Positions 51,212 to 59,350 of a stretch of DNA of 64,000 bases are shown piece after piece. Numbering within the stretch: the first letter of the stretch is position 1; each line of letters opens with the position of its first letter. Origin of the DNA: Cesiribacteraceae bacterium YIM B00369 (GTDB lineage: Bacteria; Bacteroidota; Bacteroidia; Cytophagales; Cyclobacteriaceae); assembly GCA_017948555.1 (NCBI GenBank), contig JAFMYY010000008.1, positions 124,001 to 188,000 on the forward strand, in the 5' to 3' direction. The position numbers and the translations under genes were made by a program. Under the pieces are notes generated by a model. That model was not told the DNA's origin. It saw nothing but the letters and a program-made list of their open reading frames with translations, and did not search any database.

Positions 51212-52330
51212 TTATACAGTAAGGCCTCTGGCTTCCAGTTCCTCTTTAGCATCTGCTACTTTGTCTTCCGCAATCTGGTCCTGCAGCCAGCCGGCCAGTT
51301 CCTGAATACCTTCCTCAAGAGAATAAGAAGGCGTGTAACCGAGTATTTCCTTCGCTTTGGAAATGTCTGCATAGCAATGGCGGATATCGCCTACCCTGTA
51401 TTTGCCTGTTATTTCAGGCTTGATATATTTCTTGCCCAGCACCACAGCCATTTTTTCGGCTACCTCCTGTATGGTGTAGCTTTTTCCGCTGCCAATGTTA
51501 AATACTTCGCCGGCGGCTTCGGGCGTTTCCATGGCAAGGCGGCAGGCACGTGCAATATCGTATACGCTTACAAAGTCGCGTATCTGCTGGCCGTCTTCGA
51601 AAATAAGAGGCGGTTTATTGTTCAGGAAGCGCGATGCGAAAATGGCAAGCACACCTGTGTATGGATTAGAGAGCGCCTGATAAGGGCCGTAGGCATTGAA
51701 AAAGCGAAGTGCAACAACAGGAATATTATAGGCATTGCCCACCATCAGACACATACGCTCCTGGTCGTATTTTGACAGTGCATATACCGAGGCCAGGTCC
51801 GGTGTTTTGCTTTCCGGTGTGGCCACAGGAGAAAGCTTTTCCCCTTTTGCATTGTGCACTTCCCAGTCGGCCTGCTTCAGCTGTTCTTTTTTACGGCAGG
51901 GGGCTTCCTGGTGCTTTCCTGAAGCATCCTGATATAAGCCTTCCCCGTAAATGCTCATGCTGGAGGCTACCACCAGCTTTTCCACAGGGTTTTCAATAAG
52001 GGCCTCCAGGAGTACTGCGGTGCCTGTATTATTTACTTCGGTATATTCCTGCAGTTCATACATGCTCTGGCCAACACCTACGCGGGCAGCAAAGTGGTAC
52101 ACCACATCTACTCCTTCAAGTGCATTTCTTATAGCCGCACGGTTCCGTACATCGCCTGTAATAAGCTCAGCATCTTTTGGCAGGTAGGCAGGCCGTTCCC
52201 CGTTCTCTCCGTGTACCTGCTCAAGCAGGTTATCCAGCACCCTTACTTTATATCCGTTTTTTAAAAGCTCATTGGCTAAGTGAGATCCGATAAAGCCGGC
52301 CCCTCCTGTAATTAATACTTGCTTCTTCAT
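51212..52330 (-). CDS. Nucleotide-sugar epimerase/dehydratase (extended SDR)
   Basis: A 372-residue enzyme. The cofactor loop is VLITGGAGFIGSHLANELLK, then DNLLEQVHG. The catalytic Ser is in VASSMSIYGEG and the Tyr/Lys pair in VYALSKYDQE. An insert of about 45 residues (QDASGKHQEAPCRKKEQL onward) between these motifs is longer than in GalE. C-terminal FNIGSGKSYTIQEVAEKM and DIRHCYADISKAKEILGY are typical. It is likely to interconvert UDP- or GDP-activated hexoses for the glycosyltransferases downstream. Confidence 0.87.
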   Translation of the reverse strand: MKKQVLITGGAGFIGSHLANELLKNGYKVRVLDNLLEQVHGENGERPAYLPKDAELITGDVRNRAAIRNALEGVDVVYHFAARVGVGQSMYELQEYTEVNNTGTAVLLEALIENPVEKLVVASSMSIYGEGLYQDASGKHQEAPCRKKEQLKQADWEVHNAKGEKLSPVATPESKTPDLASVYALSKYDQERMCLMVGNAYNIPVVALRFFNAYGPYQALSNPYTGVLAIFASRFLNNKPPLIFEDGQQIRDFVSVYDIARACRLAMETPEAAGEVFNIGSGKSYTIQEVAEKMAVVLGKKYIKPEITGKYRVGDIRHCYADISKAKEILGYTPSYSLEEGIQELAGWLQDQIAEDKVADAKEELEARGLTV

Positions 52331-52363
52331 AAAAAAAATAGTGAAAAAATATAAACTTCTACT

Positions 52364-53110
52364 CTAAAAGGGCTGCGCGGCAGGCCTTAAAGTTATCTCG
52401 TTAACTGCAACATTTTCCGGTCTGCTGATGATGTAAAGAACAGCATCTGCAATATCGGAGGGTTGTAAGGCTCCCCAGCCTGTATCTCCGGCAGATTGTC
52501 CTCCGCCTATGGCATTAGTAAAAAATCCGGTATCGACCATGCCCGGCAGGATGGTGCTAACCCTTATTTTCGGCTGTACCTCCAGGCGCAAAGTTTCGGC
52601 AATTGCCTGCAGTGCTGCTTTGGAAGCTGCGTAAATTCCTCCCCATTCATGGGGTTTGCGGGCAGCAACTGAGGAGATAAACACAATATCGCTGCTGTTG
52701 TTTTTCTCCAACATTTGGGGCAGGAAGGAACGTATGGTGCGTAAATGGCCCATTACATTCAGGTTTAAAACCGACTGCCACTTTTCCGGATCACCCTCAG
52801 CAAGCCTTTCCGTTATTCCGCGGCCTGCATTACAAATAATAAGGTCGGGAATCAGCCCTTTTTCATTCAAAAAACCATACAGCCGGTTAACCTGTAAAGG
52901 ATCAGTTATATCTGTGGAATGATATATTATTCTTTCTTCAGGGAATCCTTCCTCAGGGGCCGGTGGTTCTTTAATATCGGCAATAATGGTCCGGATTCCG
53001 GCACCGGCTAAAGCTCTGGCTATGGCCAGACCTATACCTCCGGCGCCACCTGTAACCAGTGCTGCTTTATGAAAGTAATTTTTTGCTGTTTGTTTGGAGC
53101 TTCCCAACAA
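52364..53110 (-). CDS. Short-chain dehydrogenase, first gene of the cluster
   Basis: Classical SDR of 248 residues. No ATG lies near the start: an in-frame TAA sits just upstream at 53122, so translation must begin at the TTG at 53110 or 53107. The cofactor loop is ALVTGGAGGIGLAIARAL, followed by ICNAGRG; catalytic Ser is in FISSVAARK and the Tyr/Lys pair in IYAASKAA. It is the promoter-proximal gene of the ten-gene set; the upstream region shows no clear -7 box. The substrate is unknown. Confidence 0.83.
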   Translation of the reverse strand: MLGSSKQTAKNYFHKAALVTGGAGGIGLAIARALAGAGIRTIIADIKEPPAPEEGFPEERIIYHSTDITDPLQVNRLYGFLNEKGLIPDLIICNAGRGITERLAEGDPEKWQSVLNLNVMGHLRTIRSFLPQMLEKNNSSDIVFISSVAARKPHEWGGIYAASKAALQAIAETLRLEVQPKIRVSTILPGMVDTGFFTNAIGGGQSAGDTGWGALQPSDIADAVLYIISRPENVAVNEITLRPAAQPF

Positions 53111-53263
53111 ATGTCCGGTTTAATTATTAAAAATGCGTTTAACAGTGCCTGTATAAGAGCACATTGTCCTGAAAAAAGTAAGGGCAGGAAACTAACTGTA
53201 CGAATATAGAAAATGTAAACTAAACTAATTTAATATCAGTACCTGCTCATTTTTCTACTGTAG

Positions 53264-53331
53264 AACCTGCAGCCTTTAAAAATGTTTGGCTTCTGCTGAA
53301 GAAGATGCTGCTCCTGCTGCAGGTTTTTTTT
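53264..53331 (+). terminator. Orphan terminator-like hairpin, possible small RNA end
   Basis: AACCTGCAG (53264-53272) pairs with CTGCAGGTT (53317-53325) across a 44-base loop, followed by a run of T to 53331. No plus-strand gene ends here. Confidence 0.45.
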
Positions 53332-53457
53332 CTGCAGTGTAGGCCGGTCCCTTATTTTCCGGCAACAAAACCCGGGAAGACAGCAAAGCTTAACACTGTA
53401 TAAAACTCAGCTGTTTTTAAATTCTTACGATTATAATGTAGTTCGGATGCAGCGTCT

Positions 53458-53465
53458 TATATTTG
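53458..53465 (+). promoter_or_regulatory. -7 box of the TPR gene
   Basis: TATATTTG fits TAnnTTTG and lies 28 bp before the ATG at 53494. No -33 TTG at the expected distance. Confidence 0.45.
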
Positions 53466-53493
53466 TGCCAAATATTGAGAATCCTGGTTTTTT

Positions 53494-54528
53494 ATGAAAA
53501 ATAGCTTCTTTTTTTTGCTGGTTATATCACTCTTCTTTGCCTGTGGTAACGAAAAGGAAAACAAGCGCGATTCACTCTTTTTCAGAGGCAATGTGCAGCT
53601 GAAAGATAAAAATTATTCTCAGGCTATCCGCTATTATACAGAAGCCCTTGCTCATGACGGCGAATATGCCGAAGCATATAATAACCGGGGAATTGCCTAC
53701 TATAAGCAGGGGAAATATAACCAGGCCCTGGAAGATTACCAAACGGCTTTATCAATAAAGCCTGATTTTACAGATGCCCTGTATAACCGTTCCAATACTT
53801 ACCAGGCAATGGAAATGTGGGAGGAGGCTTTGGACGATCTTCGTGAAGTGGAGCAGGTTTACAACGATTCTGCCTATATCCACTTTGCTAAAGGGGTTTC
53901 CTTTACTCACCTGAATGAGGATGATTCCGCCCTTGCTGCTTTTAATAAAGCCATTGAGCTGGATCCACGGAATGCCGAGGCATACATAAACAGGGGAGTG
54001 GTAAAATTGTATGAGCGGGATTTTACCGGTGCCAGGGAAGATCTTGAAAAAGCTGTTTCCCTCGATAGCAGGGAGCCCAATGCATACAATGCCCTTGCAC
54101 TTTTAATGATGGAAAAGAAGAACTATGAGGAGGCCCTTAACCATGTAAACACTGCACTGGCCTTAAGCATCCGCGACCCTTTTTACCTGAATAACCGTGG
54201 CTTTATACATACCCAGCTGGGCGATTATAAAAAAGCGGAGGAAGATATAAACCTTAGTCTGAAGCTTAATGCCAGAAATCCATGGGCATACCGCAACAGG
54301 GGTGTTCTCTACCTTTTTAAAGAAGATTATAAGCAGGCAGAAGAATTATTGATGAAAGCAGCAGAGATGGACCCTTTCCTTGATGAAGTATACTATTACC
54401 TTGGGGAAGTTTATTACCGCCAGAACCGGCTGGAAGAAGCCTGCGAATACTGGAAAAGATCGGCCGACTTCGAAGAGCCTTCAGGCATGCAGGCTGTTGA
54501 AGAGCTGTGCCAGTTTCAGGAGCAGTAA
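53494..54528 (+). CDS. TPR-repeat lipoprotein
   Basis: A 344-residue lipoprotein. Signal peptide with lipobox LFFAC (Cys near residue 17). From about residue 28 on it consists of eight tetratricopeptide repeats, for example YAEAYNNRGIAYYKQGKYNQ, PDFTDALYNRSNTYQAMEMW and PFYLNNRGFIHTQLGDYKKA. Such proteins serve as protein-binding scaffolds on the inner face of the outer membrane or in the periplasm. No partner is suggested by the neighbours. It is alone between its own promoter and a strong terminator. Confidence 0.88.
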   Translation: MKNSFFFLLVISLFFACGNEKENKRDSLFFRGNVQLKDKNYSQAIRYYTEALAHDGEYAEAYNNRGIAYYKQGKYNQALEDYQTALSIKPDFTDALYNRSNTYQAMEMWEEALDDLREVEQVYNDSAYIHFAKGVSFTHLNEDDSALAAFNKAIELDPRNAEAYINRGVVKLYERDFTGAREDLEKAVSLDSREPNAYNALALLMMEKKNYEEALNHVNTALALSIRDPFYLNNRGFIHTQLGDYKKAEEDINLSLKLNARNPWAYRNRGVLYLFKEDYKQAEELLMKAAEMDPFLDEVYYYLGEVYYRQNRLEEACEYWKRSADFEEPSGMQAVEELCQFQEQ

Positions 54529-54563
54529 TCTCCTCCGGTCTTTACTCCATAGAAGAAGACCTT

Positions 54564-54606
54564 AACCCCCGATGGATTTAATTCCGTTCGGGGGTTTATT
54601 TTTTTT
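54564..54606 (+). terminator. Intrinsic terminator of the TPR gene
   Basis: AACCCCCGA (54564-54572) pairs with TCGGGGGTT (54588-54596), followed by a long T-rich run. Confidence 0.88.
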
Positions 54607-54788
54607 AGCCTCACAAGTTTCAGTGCTTTCATTTTTTATAAAGACACCAGCACATCTTCTTTTCCCTGTTTGCCTTGGTTGTTAATAATCTGTTATCCTC
54701 CGCTACCCCTATAATTAGTAGTCCACGCTACTACAACTGGCAATTTCCGTTACTATAAATAGCAGTCTGTTTTAGCTACAAATAGCTG

Positions 54789-54820
54789 TTGATTAGTATC
54801 TCATTAAGCATTTATCTTTG
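54789..54820 (+). promoter_or_regulatory. Promoter of the TonB receptor operon
   Basis: TTG (54789-54791), a 21-bp spacer and TATCTTTG (54813-54820) fit the Bacteroidetes promoter pattern. The predicted start leaves a leader of about 45 bases. Confidence 0.65.
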
Positions 54821-54821
54821 C

Positions 54822-54849
54822 ATTGTTTATAATTAATCTAAATAACAAT
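54822..54849. promoter_or_regulatory. Possible Fur-type operator
   Basis: ATTGTT (54822-54827) and AACAAT (54844-54849) form an AT-rich inverted repeat right after the -7 box. Its position over the transcription start suits an iron repressor, but the match to a Fur box is loose. Confidence 0.3.
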
Positions 54850-54871
54850 AAGAGAAATTTACTCCAGCGAA

Positions 54872-57220
54872 ATGAGAACACTATACCTTTTAATTTCTTT
54901 CCTGACGGTGGCGCTTTGTGCACAGGCCCAAACTGGAAAAATCAGCGGCACAATAAAAACATCTGACGGCAAAGCTGCGGCCATGGTAAATGTGGGTCTG
55001 AAGGGAACCCAAAAAGGTACCATTTCAGATTCCGAAGGGCATTATGAAATCTCAAACATCAAAGAAGGAACCTACACCCTTGTAGCCTCTTTTGTGGGTA
55101 TGCAAAGAAAGGAAATGCAGGTAGTGGTTGCCGGTAATAAAACCACTGTTGTTCCGGAATTTGTACTGGAAGAAAGCCAGGAAAGACTGAAGGAAATTGT
55201 GGTGGAAGGATTAAATGAGGATAACTTTAAGGTGGATGCTCCTTCTCAGTCGCTCCGCCTCCAGGGGCCGCTGATTGAAGCTCCGCAGAACATACAGGTC
55301 ATTACTTCTGATGTGATCAGGAATCAGCAATCCATAGATATGCTGGAATCTGTTTCCCGCAACGTGAGTGGTGTGCAGATGATTGAGCACTGGGGGAATT
55401 TCGCCCGGATAAATATGCGTGGCTTTAAAATACCTGCCTTCAGAAACGGAATGAATGTGGATTTGCCCTGGGGGCCTCTGACTGAAGATATGTCGATGGT
55501 GGAAAGGATTGAATTTGTGAAAGGTCCTGCAGGCTTTATGCTCTCTTCCGGCGAGCCCGGCGGACTTTACAATGTGGTAACCAAAAAGCCGGAACTGAAC
55601 CATAGGAATGAAGTTACTTTTACCACCGGTAGTTTTAATACCCTCCGCAGTACTCTGGATCTGGGAGGTAAGCTGAAAAAAGATGGCAGTTTACTTTATC
55701 GCTTCAACCTGATGGGGCTGACAAAAGGGTCGCACAGAGATTATGAATTTAATAACCGGTATACCATTGCACCATCTGTCCGGTATAACATCGGTGAAGA
55801 AACCTCACTTACGGCAGCCTACATTTATCAGTATTCGCAAATGTCAGTAGCAGGAGCTGCTTATGTATTTTCACCGAATGGATTTGCCGATTTACCAGGG
55901 GACTTCACTTTTGGCGAGCCTAACATCGATCCTACTAATATCGATGAACATAATATATTCCTGACCCTGAACCATAAAATTGCCTCCGGCTGGGATTTAA
56001 CTGCACAGCTGAGTTACCTGCGGTACAACCAGGAGGGCAGTTCCCTTTGGGTGGATTCTGTGCAGGCAAATGGTGACCTTTACCGTACAATGAACTCTTT
56101 TGATGCACATAATGATTCCAAACTCGGGCAGGTATTCCTGACCGGTAAATTTAATACCGGACTGGTGAGTCATAGTGTCCTTACCGGTTTAGATCTTGGT
56201 CATAAAGATTTTTATGCAGACTGGTGGCAGGGAGGAAGGATAGGGGGAATCTTCAATGTATACAACCCGGTTTATGGGGTTCCTGCCGCTTCTTTGCCTC
56301 AGATTAACAGACAGCAGAGCCTGAGACAACGTTCTACTGCAGGATCTTATCCTGCCAGCTCAGGCCAAAGATACGCTTCCATTTATGTACAGGATCAGTT
56401 AGGGTTTTTTAACGATAAAGTGCGTTTAACCCTTGCGGGAAGATATACTTCTTACAGTGGCTGGAGCTATGGAAACACCACTGATGATCAGGTGTTAACC
56501 CCACGCTTAGGACTAAGCGTTACTGTTGCCAAAAACACCTCTGTTTACGGGTTATATGATCAGTCTTTTATTCCTCAGGCCGGACAGGATAAAGAAGGAA
56601 ATGTTTTTGTGCCTGTCAGGGCAAATAATCTTGAAGCTGGTATAAAAAGAGAGTGGGCCGGAGGCCGATGGAACTCAACTCTTGCAGTTTATCAGATTAC
56701 GAAAGAAAATATTATTGTGGGGGACCCTGAAAATGTAAACTTTAGCATTCAGCTGGGAGAGGTGCAGTCAAAAGGAGTAGAGTTTGATGTGCAGGGAGAG
56801 ATTGTGGACGGTTTAAAACTGATCCTCAACTATGCCAATACAGATGTCGAAATTACTGAAGATACCAACGAAGCCAGAGTAGGGACCCGCGTAGCCGGCC
56901 ATGCCCGCCACATGACGAATGGCTGGTTGCAATACCAGTTTCAAAATACAGCCATCAAAGGTTTAGGACTTTCCCTGGGGTACCAGTATCAGGCTGACCG
57001 CTCCTCCTGGAGCTGGAGTGCAGATAATGAATCTGTATTGCCTGACTACTTCCGGCTGGATGGAGCCATTTCATGGCAGAACGATGATTTTAATGTAGGC
57101 TTAAATGTATATAACCTCTTAAATGACTATTTATATTCCGGAAGCGCCTATAGTTCTTTCTACTACTGGCAGTCAGAACCAGGAACCAACTTCCGTTTAA
57201 GTTTAGGCTATAAATTTTAA
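54872..57220 (+). CDS. TonB-dependent siderophore receptor
   Basis: Outer-membrane receptor of 782 residues. A signal peptide ends near CAQAQ. Residues about 22-110 are a carboxypeptidase-regulatory-like domain (GKISGTIKTSDGKAAAMVNV), typical of Bacteroidetes. The plug domain follows (IEAPQNIQVITSDVIRNQQS, SVSRNVSGVQMIEHWG), then a 22-strand-type barrel ending FRLSLGYKF with a terminal aromatic. The plug is of the ferric-siderophore (FhuA/FecA-like) kind. It is co-transcribed with the PepSY gene 3 bp downstream, supporting iron uptake. Confidence 0.92.
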   Translation: MRTLYLLISFLTVALCAQAQTGKISGTIKTSDGKAAAMVNVGLKGTQKGTISDSEGHYEISNIKEGTYTLVASFVGMQRKEMQVVVAGNKTTVVPEFVLEESQERLKEIVVEGLNEDNFKVDAPSQSLRLQGPLIEAPQNIQVITSDVIRNQQSIDMLESVSRNVSGVQMIEHWGNFARINMRGFKIPAFRNGMNVDLPWGPLTEDMSMVERIEFVKGPAGFMLSSGEPGGLYNVVTKKPELNHRNEVTFTTGSFNTLRSTLDLGGKLKKDGSLLYRFNLMGLTKGSHRDYEFNNRYTIAPSVRYNIGEETSLTAAYIYQYSQMSVAGAAYVFSPNGFADLPGDFTFGEPNIDPTNIDEHNIFLTLNHKIASGWDLTAQLSYLRYNQEGSSLWVDSVQANGDLYRTMNSFDAHNDSKLGQVFLTGKFNTGLVSHSVLTGLDLGHKDFYADWWQGGRIGGIFNVYNPVYGVPAASLPQINRQQSLRQRSTAGSYPASSGQRYASIYVQDQLGFFNDKVRLTLAGRYTSYSGWSYGNTTDDQVLTPRLGLSVTVAKNTSVYGLYDQSFIPQAGQDKEGNVFVPVRANNLEAGIKREWAGGRWNSTLAVYQITKENIIVGDPENVNFSIQLGEVQSKGVEFDVQGEIVDGLKLILNYANTDVEITEDTNEARVGTRVAGHARHMTNGWLQYQFQNTAIKGLGLSLGYQYQADRSSWSWSADNESVLPDYFRLDGAISWQNDDFNVGLNVYNLLNDYLYSGSAYSSFYYWQSEPGTNFRLSLGYKF

Positions 57221-57223
57221 TCT

Positions 57224-58423
57224 ATGACTTTTAAAAAGATTACAGGAAAACTACACCTCTGGCTCGGACTTACGTCCGGGCTATTGGTATTTATTATTGC
57301 AATAACAGGCTGTATCTATGCTTTTCAGGAGGAGATACAAGACCTGACACAACCTTATCGTTTTGTGGAAGCACAGGAGGAACCTTTTCTTCCCCCTTCC
57401 CGGATAAGGGAAATAGCAGATGCACAGCTTCCGGGTAAGCATATTCATGGAATCCTGTACCAGGGGAAGGAGCGTGCGGCAAAAGCTATCTATTACAGCT
57501 ATGAAGACCACTATTATGATTTTGTATACCTGAATCCTTACACGGGCGATGTGCTGAAGGTAAAGGATGCCTATAAGGGCTTTTTCAGGTTTATACTGGA
57601 CGGGCACTTCTACCTGTGGATGCCACCTGAAATTGGCCAGCCTGTGGTAGCTACCGCCACCCTTGTTTTTGTGGTAATGCTTATAAGTGGCATTGTGCTG
57701 TGGTGGCCCCGCAATAAAAGTGGGGCAAAACAGCGGTTCAGCATAAAATGGAATGCCCGCTGGCGAAGGAAGAATTACGACCTGCACAATGTACTTGGTT
57801 TTTACGTATCCTGGCTTGCCCTGATTTTAGCCTTTACCGGTCTGGTATGGGGTTTCCAATGGTTTAAGGAAGGGTTGTATTTTGCAGCGGGGGGTGAAAA
57901 ATCACTTGAGTATGCAGAGCCACTCTCCGATACCACGGCTACGGCCATGGAGAGCGAAGCGAAACCGGTTGATGTGCTTTGGGAAAGTATGAAGTCCTCT
58001 TATCCGGAATCAGGATCAATAGAAATGCATTTTCCGGAAGGGGAGGAGTCACCACTTCATGTGGCTATTAACCCTGATGCCTCCACCTACTGGCAGATCG
58101 ATTACCTTTACTTCGATCAGTATACCCTGAAGGAGCTGCCGGTGGACCATATTTACGGTAAAATGGAGCAGGCAGGTGCGGCGGACAAATTAATGCGCAT
58201 GAATTACGATATCCATACCGGTGCCATTATAGGCCTGCCCGGGAAAATCATAGCCTTCCTGGCTTCCCTGCTTGTAGCTTCCCTGCCCGTAAGTGGATTT
58301 TTAATCTGGTGGGGAAGGAGAAAAAAAGGAAAGAATGAAGATAAGCAAAGCTCAGCAAAACAGGACCGTGAATTAAAAAGCAGACCAATAAAGCCAAAGC
58401 ACCGGCAACCTCTTGCTCAGTAA
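57224..58423 (+). CDS. PepSY-associated inner membrane protein
   Basis: A 399-residue membrane protein. First helix at residues 11-32 (LHLWLGLTSGLLVFIIAITG), a periplasmic PepSY region (AKAIYYSYEDHYYDFVYLNP; YTGDVLKVKDAYKGF), two central helices (TATLVFVVMLISGIVLWW and VLGFYVSWLALILAFTGLV), a second soluble region and a last helix (IIAFLASLLVASLPVSGFLI). His residues in helix 1 and after the domain match heme or ferric-reductase-like PepSY_TM proteins. Next to a siderophore receptor, a role as ferric-siderophore reductase is likely. Confidence 0.88.
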   Translation: MTFKKITGKLHLWLGLTSGLLVFIIAITGCIYAFQEEIQDLTQPYRFVEAQEEPFLPPSRIREIADAQLPGKHIHGILYQGKERAAKAIYYSYEDHYYDFVYLNPYTGDVLKVKDAYKGFFRFILDGHFYLWMPPEIGQPVVATATLVFVVMLISGIVLWWPRNKSGAKQRFSIKWNARWRRKNYDLHNVLGFYVSWLALILAFTGLVWGFQWFKEGLYFAAGGEKSLEYAEPLSDTTATAMESEAKPVDVLWESMKSSYPESGSIEMHFPEGEESPLHVAINPDASTYWQIDYLYFDQYTLKELPVDHIYGKMEQAGAADKLMRMNYDIHTGAIIGLPGKIIAFLASLLVASLPVSGFLIWWGRRKKGKNEDKQSSAKQDRELKSRPIKPKHRQPLAQ

Positions 58424-58478
58424 TGGAAGAAAGGGCAGACAGGAATCCAAACCATGTGCTCATTTGAATGGTTTATTA

Positions 58479-58519
58479 AAAAGCGGCGGGAGGATAAAGA
58501 ATCATCCGGTCGCTTTTAT
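58479..58519 (+). terminator. Terminator of the receptor-PepSY operon
   Basis: AAAAGCG (58479-58485) pairs with CGCTTTT (58511-58517), with an inner GGAT/ATCC stem. Confidence 0.7.
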
Positions 58520-58549
58520 TCATTCGACTAAACACTAAAAACCAAAACA

Positions 58550-58921
58550 ATGAAATTTCATACCCGGAAATGGATCAAGCCCGGTGACCTGAACCCAAAC
58601 GGGTCTCTCTTTGGCGGCAGCCTTTTGCAGTGGATCGACGAGGAGGCAGCTATATATGCAATCGGGCAGCTGGAAAGCAATCATGTAGTAACAAAGTACA
58701 TTTCAGAGATCAACTTTGTCAGTTCAGCTAAAGAAGGTGATATAATTGAGCTCGGGCTGGAGGTGGCATCCTTTGGAAGGACATCGGTTACCCTTCGCAG
58801 CGAAGTGAGGAATCTCATCACTAAGAGTACAATTTTAAAAATAGATAAGCTGGTTTTTGTATTGCTGGACACCGATGGCAGTCCGAAAGCACATGGAAAG
58901 ACCGAGGTGAAAGTAATTTAG
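58550..58921 (+). CDS. Acyl-CoA thioesterase, hotdog fold
   Basis: YciA/BFIT-type thioesterase of 123 residues. PGDLNPNGSLFGGSLLQWID has the catalytic-site Asn and the Gly-rich helix N-terminus, and DEEAAIYAIGQ the following acidic residue. ISEINFVSSAKEGDIIELGL is typical of the second strand pair. A single hotdog domain implies an oligomer. The acyl chain preference is unknown. It is a lone gene just before the tRNA. Confidence 0.88.
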   Translation: MKFHTRKWIKPGDLNPNGSLFGGSLLQWIDEEAAIYAIGQLESNHVVTKYISEINFVSSAKEGDIIELGLEVASFGRTSVTLRSEVRNLITKSTILKIDKLVFVLLDTDGSPKAHGKTEVKVI

Positions 58922-59032
58922 AAAGGGAGTAGTTTAATAAACAGGTGTTCATTTTATTTAGCTGAGCTGTAGAAGGTTAGGGCAGTAGAAAGCACTCAAT
59001 ATGAAAATATCTTTAATTTTCCTTCCCTTTAC

Positions 59033-59063
59033 TTGCTAAGAACCCCTTTTTTCTCTTTCTTTG
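59033..59063 (+). promoter_or_regulatory. Promoter of tRNA-Arg
   Basis: TTG (59033-59035), a 20-bp spacer and TTTCTTTG (59056-59063, one mismatch to TAnnTTTG). It lies 56 bp before the tRNA. Confidence 0.5.
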
Positions 59064-59119
59064 CACTCGCATTTGAGGAAAGATCCAGTCTTCCCCGGTG
59101 CAGCTTCACTGAAGCAAAG

Positions 59120-59193
59120 GGTCTCATAGCTCAACTGGATAGAGCAACTGCCTTCTAAGCAGTAGGTTTCAGGTTCGAGTCCTGATGGGATCA
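59120..59193 (+). tRNA. tRNA-Arg (anticodon UCU)
   Basis: 74 bases folding as a cloverleaf: acceptor GGTCTCA/TGGGATC (two G-U pairs), D arm GCTC/GAGC, anticodon stem ACTGC/GCAGT with loop CTTCTAA (anticodon TCT), and T arm TCAGG/CCTGA with loop TTCGAGT. CCA is not encoded. Its 3' half is the presumed attachment site of the element that follows. Confidence 0.95.
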
Positions 59194-59232
59194 CATTTTC
59201 GCTTTCCAATGGAGGGCAATGGTTTAAGAAAG

Positions 59233-59262
59233 GCCGGTAACTGAACGTTATCGGCTTTTTTT
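59233..59262 (+). terminator. Terminator after tRNA-Arg
   Basis: GCCGGTAA (59233-59240) pairs with TTATCGGC (59248-59255, one mismatch), followed by seven T. Confidence 0.75.
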
Positions 59263-59271
59263 ATGTATTTT

Positions 59272-59336
59272 GAGTATCAAAGGAAACCGGCTAAAACCAT
59301 TCTTTTGATACCGGTTTGATACCGGTTTTGATACCC
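59272..59336. repeat. Candidate integrase arm sites
   Basis: TTTGATACC occurs three times in close succession (units at 59303-59314, 59315-59325 and 59326-59336) and once inverted (GTATCAAA near 59273-59280). The block sits between the tRNA and the integrase start. Confidence 0.55.
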
Positions 59337-59350
59337 AAAATATATGAGCC

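Larger units (their letters stand above)
53111..53493. other. Spacer between glycan cluster and TPR gene
   Basis: No protein gene. It must hold the divergent promoters for the glycan cluster and the TPR gene, and it contains an orphan terminator-like hairpin at 53264-53331. Confidence 0.5.
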
